A program made the translations under genes and the position numbers. The notes beneath the pieces were generated by a model. That model saw only the letters and a list, made by a program, of their open reading frames with translations. It was not told the origin of the DNA and searched no databases. A stretch of DNA of 64,000 nt, taken from positions 825,618-889,617 of the forward strand of contig JAMPIL010000001.1 in NCBI GenBank assembly GCA_023662725.1, given 5' to 3'. Each line of letters opens with the position of its first letter. Position 1 is the first letter of the stretch. The stretch comes from Ruminococcus flavefaciens. Lineage in GTDB: Bacteria > Bacillota > Clostridia > Oscillospirales > Ruminococcaceae. Of this stretch, positions 26,456 through 35,246 are shown piece by piece.

Positions 26456-27814
26456 TTAGTCGAAAATATTGCTTAAATCATGAAATCCCTTGCTTGTTGT
26501 TATAACAACAACGCTGTCGTTTACTTTAAGGCAGTCATCGCCCTTGGGGATAATCAAGTCGTTTCCACGAACGATGCTTGCGATCAGAATTCCGTTTCGC
26601 AGCTTCAGTTTTTTCAGCGGAACATCGACGTAGTCTTTTTTATCACGAATAACGAATTCGATAGCTTCGAGTCTGTCGTTTACAAGCCGATATAACGTTG
26701 TTACACTGTTTCCGAGCGAATTCTGTTTCGCACGGACGTACTGTAGGATCTGGTTTACCGTTATGGATTTGGGTGAAACGATACTGTCGAGATTAAGTGT
26801 GTCTGAGAGCTGAATCAACGACATACGGTTGACCTTTGTAACTACCTTTTCAACGCCGTTCTTTTTTGCAAGAAGTGAAAGGAGAATATTTTCCTCGTCG
26901 ATTCCGGTCAGGGTTACAACAGCGTCAGCGTCGTAAACACGTTCCTCCTCAAGAATATCATGGTCTGTACCATCGCCGCAGGAGATATTGACCTTGTTGA
27001 GCTTTTCACTCAGTTCCAGACATCTCTGCTCGTCTATTTCGATAATTTTGACTTTAACTCCCATTTCAATAAGCTGCTGAGCAAGATGATAAGCAACTCT
27101 TCCGCCGCCGATAAGAACAGCAGACTTCACACGCTTTTCTCTGTAAGCAGCGCTTATGCTCCTGAAAAATTTGACCATAGCGCTGTGTGAAGCGGTCATG
27201 TGTATCTTATCTCCGGCTTTGAGAATGAAGTTTCCATTTGGAATTATAAGTTCCTCTCCACGCTGAACGGCGCAGATAAGAACATCAAGCCGGAGTCTTC
27301 TTGAAAGCTGACTCAGAGCGATATTATCAAGAATACTGCCGCTTGTAATACGTATTTCGGCAAGGTCAACACGTCCTTTTGCGAACGATTCGATATTAAT
27401 AGCCTCGGGATAGCGAAGTACCTTAGCAATTTCGTTTGCGGCATTGTAATCCGGATTGACCATCATGCTTATTCCAAGTTCTTCACGCATGAAAACGAGC
27501 TGTTTGTTGAATTCAGGACTGCGTACACGGGCGATGCAATGACGTGCGTTCATTTTTCTTGCGATAAGGCAAGAGAGGATATTGACCTCATCCGAGTCGG
27601 TAACAGCAATAAATATATTTGCTTTATCGACATTTGCTTCATCAAGAACACTGGTCTGAAGACAGTTTCCGGCGATTCCCATAACATCGTAATCATTTGT
27701 TACAGAGTATATAAGGTCTTCTTTTTTGTCGATAACGGTGATGTTATGTTCTGTACTTAAAACGTTTGCAAGAGCGCTGCCGACCTTACCGCAGCCAACA
27801 ATAATAATATCCAT
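26456..27814 (-). CDS. trkA: Trk potassium uptake regulatory subunit TrkA
   Basis: 452 aa with two RCK halves. Each half has an N-terminal Rossmann NAD(H)-binding motif (IIVGCGKVGSALANVLS at the start, LIGGGRVAYHLAQQLIEMG near 230) and a TrkA_C domain. It gates the TrkH channel from the cytoplasm in response to nucleotides. First gene of the operon, behind a ~180-base leader from the promoter at 28000-28028. Confidence 0.95.
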   Translation of the reverse strand: MDIIIVGCGKVGSALANVLSTEHNITVIDKKEDLIYSVTNDYDVMGIAGNCLQTSVLDEANVDKANIFIAVTDSDEVNILSCLIARKMNARHCIARVRSPEFNKQLVFMREELGISMMVNPDYNAANEIAKVLRYPEAINIESFAKGRVDLAEIRITSGSILDNIALSQLSRRLRLDVLICAVQRGEELIIPNGNFILKAGDKIHMTASHSAMVKFFRSISAAYREKRVKSAVLIGGGRVAYHLAQQLIEMGVKVKIIEIDEQRCLELSEKLNKVNISCGDGTDHDILEEERVYDADAVVTLTGIDEENILLSLLAKKNGVEKVVTKVNRMSLIQLSDTLNLDSIVSPKSITVNQILQYVRAKQNSLGNSVTTLYRLVNDRLEAIEFVIRDKKDYVDVPLKKLKLRNGILIASIVRGNDLIIPKGDDCLKVNDSVVVITTSKGFHDLSNIFD

Positions 27815-27999
27815 ATTCCCTCCATTGGCAATATATATGCCCAGTTCTGTTTCTCAGATTCTGTTTAATATCTTTTCACACGCATCCTGCTTGCATATTT
27901 TCGCACAATCTGACAAAAAATCTGACTACGCAATCTGTATATGGCAGGATACTGAACAGGCTCTTGTAGAAACAGAGACGAGTATAATTACTCAGTATA

Positions 28000-28028
28000 A
28001 TTATAAACCCGTATACATATTTTGTCAA
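28000..28028 (-). promoter_or_regulatory. trkAH promoter with ~180-base leader
   Basis: Minus strand TTGACA (28028-28023), 17-bp spacer, TATAAT (28005-28000). The leader (about 27993-27815) contains no ORF and no ydaO-type c-di-AMP motif that I can recognise, although K+ uptake genes often carry that riboswitch. Confidence 0.8.
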
Positions 28029-28072
28029 TAGACATAACAACAGAAAAAAGGGGAAGTGTTTTAGAAATTGTA

Positions 28073-28102
28073 ACAAAAAAACTGCCGCAATAATGCGGCA
28101 GC
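28073..28102 (-). terminator. Terminator of serC-serA
   Basis: CTGCCGCA (28082-28089) pairs with TGCGGCAG (28094-28101), with seven Ts on the minus strand (28081-28075), 18 bases after the serA stop. Confidence 0.9.
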
Positions 28103-28119
28103 CATTTGGTAAAATTTAA

Positions 28120-29283
28120 TTACTTAGCAATAACTCTAACTCTGATAACGCCGTCTACAGCATTAATAGTGCCTTCAACGTCGGGAGTTACATCGCCTGT
28201 AACATCGAGCATTGTGTAAGCAAAATCCTTTTTGCTTGCGTTTACCATGTTTTCAATATTAAGACCTTCATTGCCTACTGCTGTTGTGATAGAAGCAATA
28301 GTTGTAGGAACGTTTTTGTGGATAACGCAGATCTTTGTTCCAACGGCATTCATAGAAGCATTAGGAAGATTTACGCTGTTTTTGATATTTCCGTTTTCGA
28401 TATAGTCGATAAGCTCGTTAGCAGCCATAACTGCGCAGTTATCTTCACTTTCAGGAGTTGAAGCTCCGAGGTGAGGAAGAACGATGATATTATCAACTCC
28501 GAGAACAACGTCGTCAGCAAAGTCAGTTACATATTTAGAAACCTTGCCGCCTTCAATAGCCTTAACTACAGCTTCACTGTTGATAAGTTCGCCTCTTGCG
28601 AGATTGATAAGGCGAACACCGTCTTTCATCATAGCGATTTGATCTGCATCAATAGTATTCTTTGTCTGAGGAGTATAAGGCATATGAATTGAGATATAGT
28701 CGCTCTTCTTATAGATATCGTTGATGTCGGAAACGACCTTTACGGAAGGCTCGAGATTGATAGCAGCGCCTACGGAAAGATACGGATCATAGCCGATAAC
28801 GTTCATGCCGAGAGCGATTGCTGTGTTTGCGATCTTTCCGCCGATAGCTCCGAGACCGATGATGCCGAGAGTTTTACCTGCGATCTCAGGACCTGCAAAC
28901 TTGGATTTTCCACCCTCTACAGTCTTGGGAGCGTCAGGAGTTCCCTTGAGTGAAGCGGCCCACGCAGCGGCCTCTGTGATTTTTCTTGAAGCAAGAAGAA
29001 GAGCGCATATAGCAAGCTCCTTAACAGCATTAGCGTTTGCGCCGGGAGTGTTGAACACGCAGATTCCTTCCTGAGCGCAGCGGTCTACAGGGATATTGTT
29101 TACGCCTGCGCCAGCACGAGCGATAGCTACGAGTTTGTCTCCGAAAGCCATATCATGCATCTTAGCGCTTCTTACCATGATAGCGTCAGGATTAGCGCAT
29201 TCATCAGCAATAGCATATTTGTTTTTATCGAAAATATCTGTTCCGATGCTTGAAATTTTATTAAGCGTCTGAATATTATACAT
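28120..29283 (-). CDS. serA: D-3-phosphoglycerate dehydrogenase
   Basis: 387 aa. Oxidises 3-phosphoglycerate to 3-phosphohydroxypyruvate, first step of serine synthesis. NAD-binding GLGAIGGKIANTAIALG, catalytic region INLARGELIN and LPHLGASTPESEDN with the active-site His, then a single C-terminal ACT domain (~318-387, starting KICVIHKNVPTT). This is the short ~390-aa form. Preceded by a 40-aa microprotein gene and serC in the same operon. Confidence 0.96.
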   Translation of the reverse strand: MYNIQTLNKISSIGTDIFDKNKYAIADECANPDAIMVRSAKMHDMAFGDKLVAIARAGAGVNNIPVDRCAQEGICVFNTPGANANAVKELAICALLLASRKITEAAAWAASLKGTPDAPKTVEGGKSKFAGPEIAGKTLGIIGLGAIGGKIANTAIALGMNVIGYDPYLSVGAAINLEPSVKVVSDINDIYKKSDYISIHMPYTPQTKNTIDADQIAMMKDGVRLINLARGELINSEAVVKAIEGGKVSKYVTDFADDVVLGVDNIIVLPHLGASTPESEDNCAVMAANELIDYIENGNIKNSVNLPNASMNAVGTKICVIHKNVPTTIASITTAVGNEGLNIENMVNASKKDFAYTMLDVTGDVTPDVEGTINAVDGVIRVRVIAK

Positions 29284-29335
29284 TTCAGGATTACCTCTTT
29301 CGTTAGTATTGAAGCTGAAGATTCAGCCCCGTGAT

Positions 29336-29458
29336 TTACGTAATGATTCTTGCGATGATCAATCCGATAACGACCAGAACCATGCCGACAGCACAGATTT
29401 TTGCTCTGATCTTATTTCTTTGCCTGATACGTTCTTTGTATTCCTCGCTGAGTTTCAT
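29336..29458 (-). CDS. 40-aa membrane microprotein between serC and serA
   Basis: 40 aa, translated from the sequence directly: a charged N-terminal half (MKLSEEYKERIRQRNKIRAK) followed by one membrane helix (ICAVGMVLVVIGLIIARIIT). The ATG overlaps the serC stop as TGATG, implying translational coupling. The serC 3' end GAGGAAAATT supplies a ribosome-binding site. No family recognised. Positive charges before the helix suggest the N-terminus stays in the cytoplasm. Confidence 0.65.
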   Translation of the reverse strand: MKLSEEYKERIRQRNKIRAKICAVGMVLVVIGLIIARIIT

Positions 29459-30543
29459 CAGGAATTTTCCTCTTCAAACTTCTTCATGAATTCAACGAGC
29501 TTTTCAACGCCTTCGATAGGCATAGCGTTGTAGATGGAAGCTCTCATACCGCCTACAGATCTATGACCTTTAAGGTTTTCAAATCCAGCAGCCTTTGATT
29601 CGGCAACAAACTTCTTGTCAAGTTCGTCGTTGCCTGTAACGAAAGGAACGTTCATAAGTGATCTGTCCTGAGGAGCTACTGTTCCCTTGAACATCTTGCT
29701 CTCATCAAGGAAGTCGTAAAGGATCTTGGCCTTTTTCTCGTTATGAGCCTTCATAGCCTCAAGACCGCCCATTTTCTTGATCCACTTGAATACCTTGCCG
29801 CAGATATAGATTCCATAGCATGGAGGAGTATTGTAGAGAGAATCGTTATCAGCCTGGATTTTCCAATCCATCATTGTAGGTGTGCATTTAAGAGCAGGAC
29901 CATCGGCGATAAGGTCTTCACGTACAATTACTACCTGTACGCCGGAAGGACCTACGTTTTTCTGAACGCCTCCGTAGATAACGCCGTATTTTGTTACGTC
30001 AACAGGCTCTGAGAGGAAGCATGAAGAAACGTCTGCAACGAGTTCTTTTCCCTTTGTGTTGGGAAGTTCCTTGAATTTAGTTCCGTAGATAGTGTTGTTT
30101 TCACAGATATAAACGTAATCTGCGTCTTCGGGAATGTCGAGGTCTGAGCAATCCGGAATATAAGAGAAGGTCTTGTCGGCTGAAGAAGCCACAGCTACAG
30201 CCTCACCGTATTTCTGAGCTTCCTGATAAGCTTTTTTAGCCCACTGACCGGTGATGATATAAGCAGCCTTGCCGTTTTTCATAAGGTTCATAGGAACGCC
30301 TGCAAACAGAAGAGAAGCTCCGCCCTGTAAGAAAATTACTTTGTAGTTGTCAGGAATGTTCATAAGATCACGAAGATCCTGTTCAGCTTCTTTAATGATG
30401 TTATCGTAAACTTTTGAACGGTGGGACATTTCCATAACGGACATTCCGCATCCCTTGTAATCAAGCATTTCTTCTGCTGCTTCTTTAAGAACTTCTTCCG
30501 GAAGAACAGCAGGACCTGCGCTGAAGTTATAAACTCTGCTCAT
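29458..30543 (-). CDS. serC: Phosphoserine aminotransferase
   Basis: 361 aa, PLP-dependent class V aminotransferase; converts 3-phosphohydroxypyruvate and glutamate to phosphoserine. N-terminus MSRVYNFSAGPAVLPEEV, GGASLLFAGVPMNLM, PLP-lysine region GVIYGGVQKNVGPSGV and C-terminal HRSVGGMRASIYNAMP. The frame stays open for 86 codons upstream, but the real start is 30543: it follows GGAGGTTTTTT and matches the family N-terminus, and the upstream part contains the promoter. Confidence 0.97.
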   Translation of the reverse strand: MSRVYNFSAGPAVLPEEVLKEAAEEMLDYKGCGMSVMEMSHRSKVYDNIIKEAEQDLRDLMNIPDNYKVIFLQGGASLLFAGVPMNLMKNGKAAYIITGQWAKKAYQEAQKYGEAVAVASSADKTFSYIPDCSDLDIPEDADYVYICENNTIYGTKFKELPNTKGKELVADVSSCFLSEPVDVTKYGVIYGGVQKNVGPSGVQVVIVREDLIADGPALKCTPTMMDWKIQADNDSLYNTPPCYGIYICGKVFKWIKKMGGLEAMKAHNEKKAKILYDFLDESKMFKGTVAPQDRSLMNVPFVTGNDELDKKFVAESKAAGFENLKGHRSVGGMRASIYNAMPIEGVEKLVEFMKKFEEENS

Positions 30544-30601
30544 TGAAAAAACCTCCAAATAAATATATAAAATAATCGTAAGAGTTTGCCATACAATAAT
30601 A

Positions 30602-30630
30602 ATTATACTCTTATTTAGAAAATAAGTCAA
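30602..30630 (-). promoter_or_regulatory. serC-serA promoter
   Basis: Minus strand TTGACT (30630-30625), 17-bp spacer, TATAAT (30607-30602), 59 bases before serC ATG. Confidence 0.8.
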
Positions 30631-30730
30631 TATATACCTATGATATTTGTGGAATTGCACGAAAATTGCTGTTATAATTTGGCGAGGATTGCGGAGAAAC
30701 GATTCTGATGTGAATTTTTCTAAAAAGTAT

Positions 30731-30759
30731 TTGACAAATAGAATACGATGTGTTATACT
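30731..30759 (+). promoter_or_regulatory. Promoter of the aldolase-family gene
   Basis: TTGACA (30731-30736), 17-bp spacer, TATACT (30754-30759). The ~80-base 5' UTR contains an imperfect dyad (GTTCGCTTTAAAGCG with CAAAGCGGTGCAACG nearby). Divergent from the serC promoter, 100 bp apart. Confidence 0.8.
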
Positions 30760-30843
30760 ATAGTAAAAGCACTGAGTTCGCTTTAAAGCGTTACAGTTCA
30801 AAGCGGTGCAACGATACTATGAATTAGAGAGGTTATATAAATT

Positions 30844-31818
30844 ATGAAGGAAATATCAAAATTGCTCGATTTCAGACCTGATATCAAGGTTGTTGACGCA
30901 ACTCTGCGTGACGGAGGACTTGTAAACGATTTCTTCTTTACCGACGACTTCGTCAAGCATCTTTACAATGCCAACCTCAGATCGGGCGTTGACTATATGG
31001 AATTCGGCTACAGAGCTGACAGAGAAATGTTTGATGAAACAAAATTCGGTCCGTGTAAATTCTGCGACGATGACTACATTAGATCCATTGTCGGCGAGAA
31101 CAATACTGATCTGAAAATAGCCATAATGGCCGACGTTGGAAGATGCAACTACAAAAACGATATTCATAAATGCGATGAAAGTCCGGTCGATCTTATCCGT
31201 GTTGCAACGTATCTCCACCAGATTCCTACTGCCGTTGATATGATCGAGGACGCAAAGAAAAAGGGATATGAGGTAAGCTGTAATATTATGGCTATTTCAA
31301 CAGCTCAGGAGTCCGATATCAAAGCTGCGCTCGATATTCTCGGAAAATCTCCGGTTGACGTTTTCTATATCGTCGACAGCTTCGGCTCGCTTTATCCGGA
31401 ACAAATAGCACGGATCGCTGATCTTTACGGCGAATTTGCTGATAAATACGGCAAAAAGCTTGGCATCCACGCTCATGATAATCAGCGTCTTGCTTTTGCT
31501 AATACCATTGAAGCAGTCGGCGACGGTGTTGACTGGCTTGACGCTACTTATTCCGCTATGGGAAGAGGAGCAGGAAACTGTGCGATGGAGCTTCTGCTCG
31601 GCTTCCTTAAAAATCCGAAGTATAATGTATATCCCGTTCTTCAGTTTATCGAGGAGCATATAACAAAACTTCGTAAGGACGGAATTGTATGGGGATATGA
31701 TCTTCAGTATCTTATGACAGGTCTCCTTAATCAGCATCCGAGAACCGCTATTCAGTTCACTAAAGACGGCAGACAGGATTACGCTGAATTTTATAAGGAA
31801 ATCATCGCTCAGGACTGA
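30844..31818 (+). CDS. DRE-TIM metallolyase / aldolase catalytic domain protein
   Basis: 324 aa, cytoplasmic TIM barrel of the HMGL-like (DRE-TIM) superfamily. The metal and catalytic motif DATLRDGGLVND (18-29) and the metal-binding HAHDNQRLAFAN are clear, along with GRGAGNCAMELLL. It is closest in pattern to the aldolase domain of 4-hydroxy-2-oxovalerate aldolase, but no acetaldehyde dehydrogenase partner is present, so a role in carbon-carbon cleavage of a 2-keto acid or sugar-like acid is only inferred. Monocistronic. Confidence 0.8.
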   Translation: MKEISKLLDFRPDIKVVDATLRDGGLVNDFFFTDDFVKHLYNANLRSGVDYMEFGYRADREMFDETKFGPCKFCDDDYIRSIVGENNTDLKIAIMADVGRCNYKNDIHKCDESPVDLIRVATYLHQIPTAVDMIEDAKKKGYEVSCNIMAISTAQESDIKAALDILGKSPVDVFYIVDSFGSLYPEQIARIADLYGEFADKYGKKLGIHAHDNQRLAFANTIEAVGDGVDWLDATYSAMGRGAGNCAMELLLGFLKNPKYNVYPVLQFIEEHITKLRKDGIVWGYDLQYLMTGLLNQHPRTAIQFTKDGRQDYAEFYKEIIAQD

Positions 31819-31827
31819 TTTGTTCAG

Positions 31828-31862
31828 GGAGCTGCTGTGTTCAGGCATAGCGGCTCCTTTTT
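31828..31862 (+). terminator. Terminator of the aldolase-family gene
   Basis: GGAGCTGCT (31828-31836) pairs with AGCGGCTCC (31849-31857, one G-U), followed by TTTTT, 10 bases after the stop. Confidence 0.85.
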
Positions 31863-31891
31863 GGATATTTGGTGAAAAATATAAAAAAGAC

Positions 31892-31921
31892 TTGATTTTA
31901 TACTGTGTATGGTGTTATAAT
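31892..31921 (+). promoter_or_regulatory. Promoter of the RING-like zinc protein gene
   Basis: TTGATT (31892-31897), 18-bp spacer, TATAAT (31916-31921), 32 bases before the chosen ATG. Confidence 0.65.
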
Positions 31922-31952
31922 AAAGTAAATGAGTCACAACAGGAGGAATATT

Positions 31953-32969
31953 ATGGATTATATCGGCGAGAAATGCTCTGCCTGCAATGAGGAATTTACA
32001 AGCAGCGACGATGTTGTAGTATGTCCGGAATGCGGTTCGCCGCACCACAGAGAGTGCTATATGAAAGAAAAAAAGTGCGCTCATGAAGCGGATCATATAT
32101 CCGGTTATAAATGGCAGCGTAAGCCGGCAGTTGAGATAAAACCTGAACCGGAAAAACAGGAGAATCATTCTGTTAAGATGTGTTCATCGTGCGGTTTTCC
32201 GAACTACAGCACATCCGAAAATTGTTCCAGATGCGGAGCAAAGCTTAACGAACAGCAAAACGGCAGTTCCGGAGAGGGGAATTTCGGTCAGAATACGGAT
32301 AATGGTCAGAATGCGCAGAGAAATATTTTTGAAGGCGATTACGGAACAGTTCTCTCTTATTTCGGCTTCGACCCAAAAGAGGATATGGGCGGAGCTACGC
32401 TTGAAGATGTTTCACAGTTTGTCGGTCCAAATACGCTTTATTATATCCCGCTGTTCAAGCGAATGAAGGATTTCGGGGCAAAGCTTTCATTTAATATAAG
32501 CTGTCTTATTTTTCCGTATTTTTACTTTGCCAACAGAAGAATGTGGCTTTGGGCGATAATCGCAGCTGCTATCAGCGTGATCTTCAGCATTCCTGGAACG
32601 CTGCTCACTTTAGCTGATTATGCAAACGGCATGGAGGGTGCTGAATCGTTTTTAAACATGATTCAGAATAATCTTGGCTGGATAAGCAATCTTGATATAA
32701 TTTTCAGTACGTCTTATTGGGTTTTCAGGATAGTATGCTGTCTTTTCGGAAACTGGCTGTATTATAAATTCGTCATGAATTCAATAAAAAGGCTTAGATA
32801 CGATGATACTGTCGGAGGTTCAGGATCTGCAAAACTCGGATCAGCCGGAGGAGTTAAGCCACTGAATATTCTTATCATCGCAGCAATTATGATGGCGATA
32901 GCTGTTGCTGCTCTTTACGTTGCCGTTTCAGGAATGGGAACGATAACGGTTTTTAAAATTTTCGGATAA
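31953..32969 (+). CDS. RING-like zinc-finger membrane protein
   Basis: 338 aa. Two zinc modules at the N-terminus: a prokaryotic RING-like finger (CSACNEEF, CPECGSPHHRECYMKEKKC) and a zinc ribbon (CSSCGFPNYSTSENCSRCG). A Gln/Asn/Gly linker follows, then about four membrane helices in the C-terminal half (FPYFYFANRRMWLWAIIAA onward). The start was set at 31953 after AGGAGGAATATT; eight codons upstream are in frame but precede the ribosome-binding site. Likely related in style to the zinc-ribbon membrane proteins at 3565 and 42160. Role unknown. Confidence 0.75.
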   Translation: MDYIGEKCSACNEEFTSSDDVVVCPECGSPHHRECYMKEKKCAHEADHISGYKWQRKPAVEIKPEPEKQENHSVKMCSSCGFPNYSTSENCSRCGAKLNEQQNGSSGEGNFGQNTDNGQNAQRNIFEGDYGTVLSYFGFDPKEDMGGATLEDVSQFVGPNTLYYIPLFKRMKDFGAKLSFNISCLIFPYFYFANRRMWLWAIIAAAISVIFSIPGTLLTLADYANGMEGAESFLNMIQNNLGWISNLDIIFSTSYWVFRIVCCLFGNWLYYKFVMNSIKRLRYDDTVGGSGSAKLGSAGGVKPLNILIIAAIMMAIAVAALYVAVSGMGTITVFKIFG

Positions 32970-33028
32970 ATTCTTGATAGTCGGTGCATGATTCGTATGC
33001 GCCGGCTTTTTATTCGGAAAGAGTTCTT

Positions 33029-33191
33029 AGAACTTGATTCCATAGAATGGGTGAGTAGATTTTCAAGCATAATTTTACTGGGGGTAAGACGAAAAAGCGA
33101 AAACATACTGTCGTATAGTGAGCTTTTTCAACGCAGCCATCGGTGAAATTTGCTGAAAAGATGCGTACAATATCCTATGAAAACAAGTTCT
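33029..33191. repeat. AGAACTTG-type inverted repeat element
   Basis: Left arm AGAACTTGATTCCATAG (33029-33045) and right arm CCTATGAAAACAAGTTCT (33174-33191) are imperfect inverted copies with the same consensus as the elements at 3263 and 9624. The interior (~128 bp) has no ORF. It ends only 10 bp before the -35 box of the GH5 gene. The other part of the 32970-33028 gap holds nothing supported. Confidence 0.7.
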
Positions 33192-33201
33192 CAATTTTCT
33201 A

Positions 33202-33230
33202 TTGACATTTTTAGCGTTGAATGCTATAAT
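33202..33230 (+). promoter_or_regulatory. Promoter of the GH5-dockerin gene, with 5' UTR hairpin
   Basis: TTGACA (33202-33207), 17-bp spacer, TATAAT (33225-33230). In the 5' UTR, GATATGT (33244-33250) pairs with ACATATC (33256-33262) around a CGAAA loop, upstream of GAGAGGGG, the ribosome-binding site. Confidence 0.85.
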
Positions 33231-33281
33231 ATTGGTAATAACTGATATGTCGAAAACATATCACGAGAGGGGAAAAATATT

Positions 33282-35105
33282 ATGAAAAAAATAACAAGAG
33301 CAGCTGCCGCTATGGCTTCTGCTGCCGTAATTTCAATTACGGGTTCTGCTTCTGTTATTCCGGCCTTCACAAAAGCTCCTGGAGGCGTTTACGCAGCCGG
33401 AAATGATGGAAACGACGACTGGCTTCATGCAAAGGGAAGCCGTCTTTACGACATGAACGGAAATGAAGTATGGCTTACAGGCGCAAACTGGTTCGGAATG
33501 AACTGCACCGAAAATGCTCCGCACGGTCTTTATGCTGCGGACGTAGATGTGTTTTTGTCGAATGTTGCCGACAGAGGTATCAATGTTATCCGTTTTCCTA
33601 TTTCGACGGAACTCCTTGTTTCGTGGATGGAGGGCGATCCCGATCCCGTAAGCTCTGTTCAGGCTTCCTACGATCCGCCTGTTGACAAGATAGGTGAGGA
33701 CGGTTCTGTTACTCCGGCAGGAACATACGGCAATATCAATAAGGACTTTGTTCTTTCCGACGGTAAAACTCTTAAAAATTCAATGGAGATTTTCGATATA
33801 ATCATCGAAAAGTGCAAGAAATACGGAATCAAGGCATTTATCGACATCCACAGCCCTGATTCAAATAACTCCGGACACGATTACGAGCTTTGGTACGGCA
33901 AGGCTGGTGTTACAACTCAGGTATGGATAGATACGCTTGTGTGGCTCGCCGATAAGTATAAAAATGACGATACTATCCTCGGTTACGACCTTAAAAATGA
34001 ACCGCACGGCAAGAGAGGATATTCCGGATCGACTTGTCCTGATACCATTGCAAAGTGGGATGGTTCTACAGACGAGAATAACTGGGCTTATGCCGCAACT
34101 ACCTGCGCAAACGCTATTCTTGAGGTAAATCCTCATGCGCTTATCTTCATTGAAGGCGTTGAGCAGTATCCGAAAACGGATAAGGGCTACACTTATGACA
34201 CAGCCGATATATGGGAAGCTCCGGCAGACGTATCTCCGTGGTACGGCGCATGGTGGGGTGGAAATCTCAGAGGCGTAAGAGATTATCCTATCACGCCTGA
34301 CAGCGGAACAAGTCAGATCGTTTACTCTCCGCACGATTACGGTCCGTCTGTTTACGCTCAGACATGGTTTGATAAAGATTTCACAGAACAAACTCTTCTT
34401 GATGATTACTGGTACGATACATGGGCTTATATCAACGAAGAGGAGATCGCTCCGCTTCTTATCGGAGAATGGGGCGGACATATGGACGGAACAAAGAACC
34501 AGATATGGATGGAGCTTCTTCGTGATTACATGATCAAGCGTCATATAAACCATACTTTCTGGTGTCTGAATCCTAACTCCGGAGATACGGCAGGACTTCT
34601 CGGATACGATTTCGTTACATGGGACGAGGTAAAATACGGCATGTTTGAAGAAGCGCTTTGGCAGACTCAGGAAACCGGAAAATATATCGGTCTTGATCAC
34701 CAGAAGCCTCTTGGAGTGAACAATACCGGAATTTCTCTCAATGATTTCTACGCAAATTATGCTTCCACCGAGGGAAGCAATATCGACGGCGGAACAAAAT
34801 CAACAGGCAAGCCCGTTAATCCCACAGATGTTCCCACTGATACCACCGACAAGAAAGACGATATTTCATACGGCGACTCAAACTGTGACGGAAAGATAGA
34901 TATGTCCGATGCTGTACTTATCATGCAGTCGCTTTCTAATCCTGATAAGTACGGTTTGGAAGGTACAGATCCTACTCATATTACTGAAGAGGGTATGAAA
35001 AATGCCGATTGCTATAATGTAGGAGACGGCGTAACAAATCAGGACGCTCTTGCTATTCAGAAATTCAAGCTGAATATAATTCCAAGTCTTCCTGAAAATA
35101 GCTGA
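33282..35105 (+). CDS. GH5 endoglucanase with dockerin
   Basis: 607 aa secreted cellulase. Signal peptide (~1-38); GH5 catalytic TIM barrel (~45-480) with NVIRFPIST, the acid/base Glu240 in DLKNEPHG, Tyr/His-bearing YSPHDYGPSVY and the nucleophile Glu396 in LIGEWGG; HTFWCLNPNSGDTAGLLG completes the fold. The pattern fits subfamily 1-like endoglucanases. A Thr/Pro linker leads to a dockerin (~525-600) nearly identical to that of the GH9 enzyme at 4567, so both probably bind the same cohesin type. Own promoter and terminator; monocistronic. Confidence 0.95.
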   Translation: MKKITRAAAAMASAAVISITGSASVIPAFTKAPGGVYAAGNDGNDDWLHAKGSRLYDMNGNEVWLTGANWFGMNCTENAPHGLYAADVDVFLSNVADRGINVIRFPISTELLVSWMEGDPDPVSSVQASYDPPVDKIGEDGSVTPAGTYGNINKDFVLSDGKTLKNSMEIFDIIIEKCKKYGIKAFIDIHSPDSNNSGHDYELWYGKAGVTTQVWIDTLVWLADKYKNDDTILGYDLKNEPHGKRGYSGSTCPDTIAKWDGSTDENNWAYAATTCANAILEVNPHALIFIEGVEQYPKTDKGYTYDTADIWEAPADVSPWYGAWWGGNLRGVRDYPITPDSGTSQIVYSPHDYGPSVYAQTWFDKDFTEQTLLDDYWYDTWAYINEEEIAPLLIGEWGGHMDGTKNQIWMELLRDYMIKRHINHTFWCLNPNSGDTAGLLGYDFVTWDEVKYGMFEEALWQTQETGKYIGLDHQKPLGVNNTGISLNDFYANYASTEGSNIDGGTKSTGKPVNPTDVPTDTTDKKDDISYGDSNCDGKIDMSDAVLIMQSLSNPDKYGLEGTDPTHITEEGMKNADCYNVGDGVTNQDALAIQKFKLNIIPSLPENS

Positions 35106-35140
35106 TGTAATAATAGATAGTTTAATATAGAAGTGTTGAA

Positions 35141-35177
35141 AAAGCTGCTTTTGCTATTGTCAAAAGCAGCTTTGCAT
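35141..35177 (+). terminator. Terminator-like hairpin after the GH5 gene
   Basis: AAAGCTGCTTTT (35141-35152) pairs perfectly with AAAAGCAGCTTT (35162-35173); T-run is short and broken by GCA. Confidence 0.65.
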
Positions 35178-35246
35178 TTCGTTTGTTATTGAAATTATTG
35201 TTGTAATAAATTTAGCATCAAACAGAAAGTGGGAATGTATTGATAT

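Noticed and set aside
27815..27999. c-di-AMP (ydaO) riboswitch in the trkAH leader
   Set aside because: Expected from other K+ transport genes, but the conserved motifs could not be found by eye.
30544..30801. 86-codon N-terminal extension of serC
   Set aside because: Contains the promoter and lacks family similarity; the strong ribosome-binding site is just before 30543.
33861..34700. Long open frame (279 codons) antisense to the GH5 gene
   Set aside because: It lies wholly within the cellulase, has no ribosome-binding site or protein features, and the GH5 frame is unambiguous.
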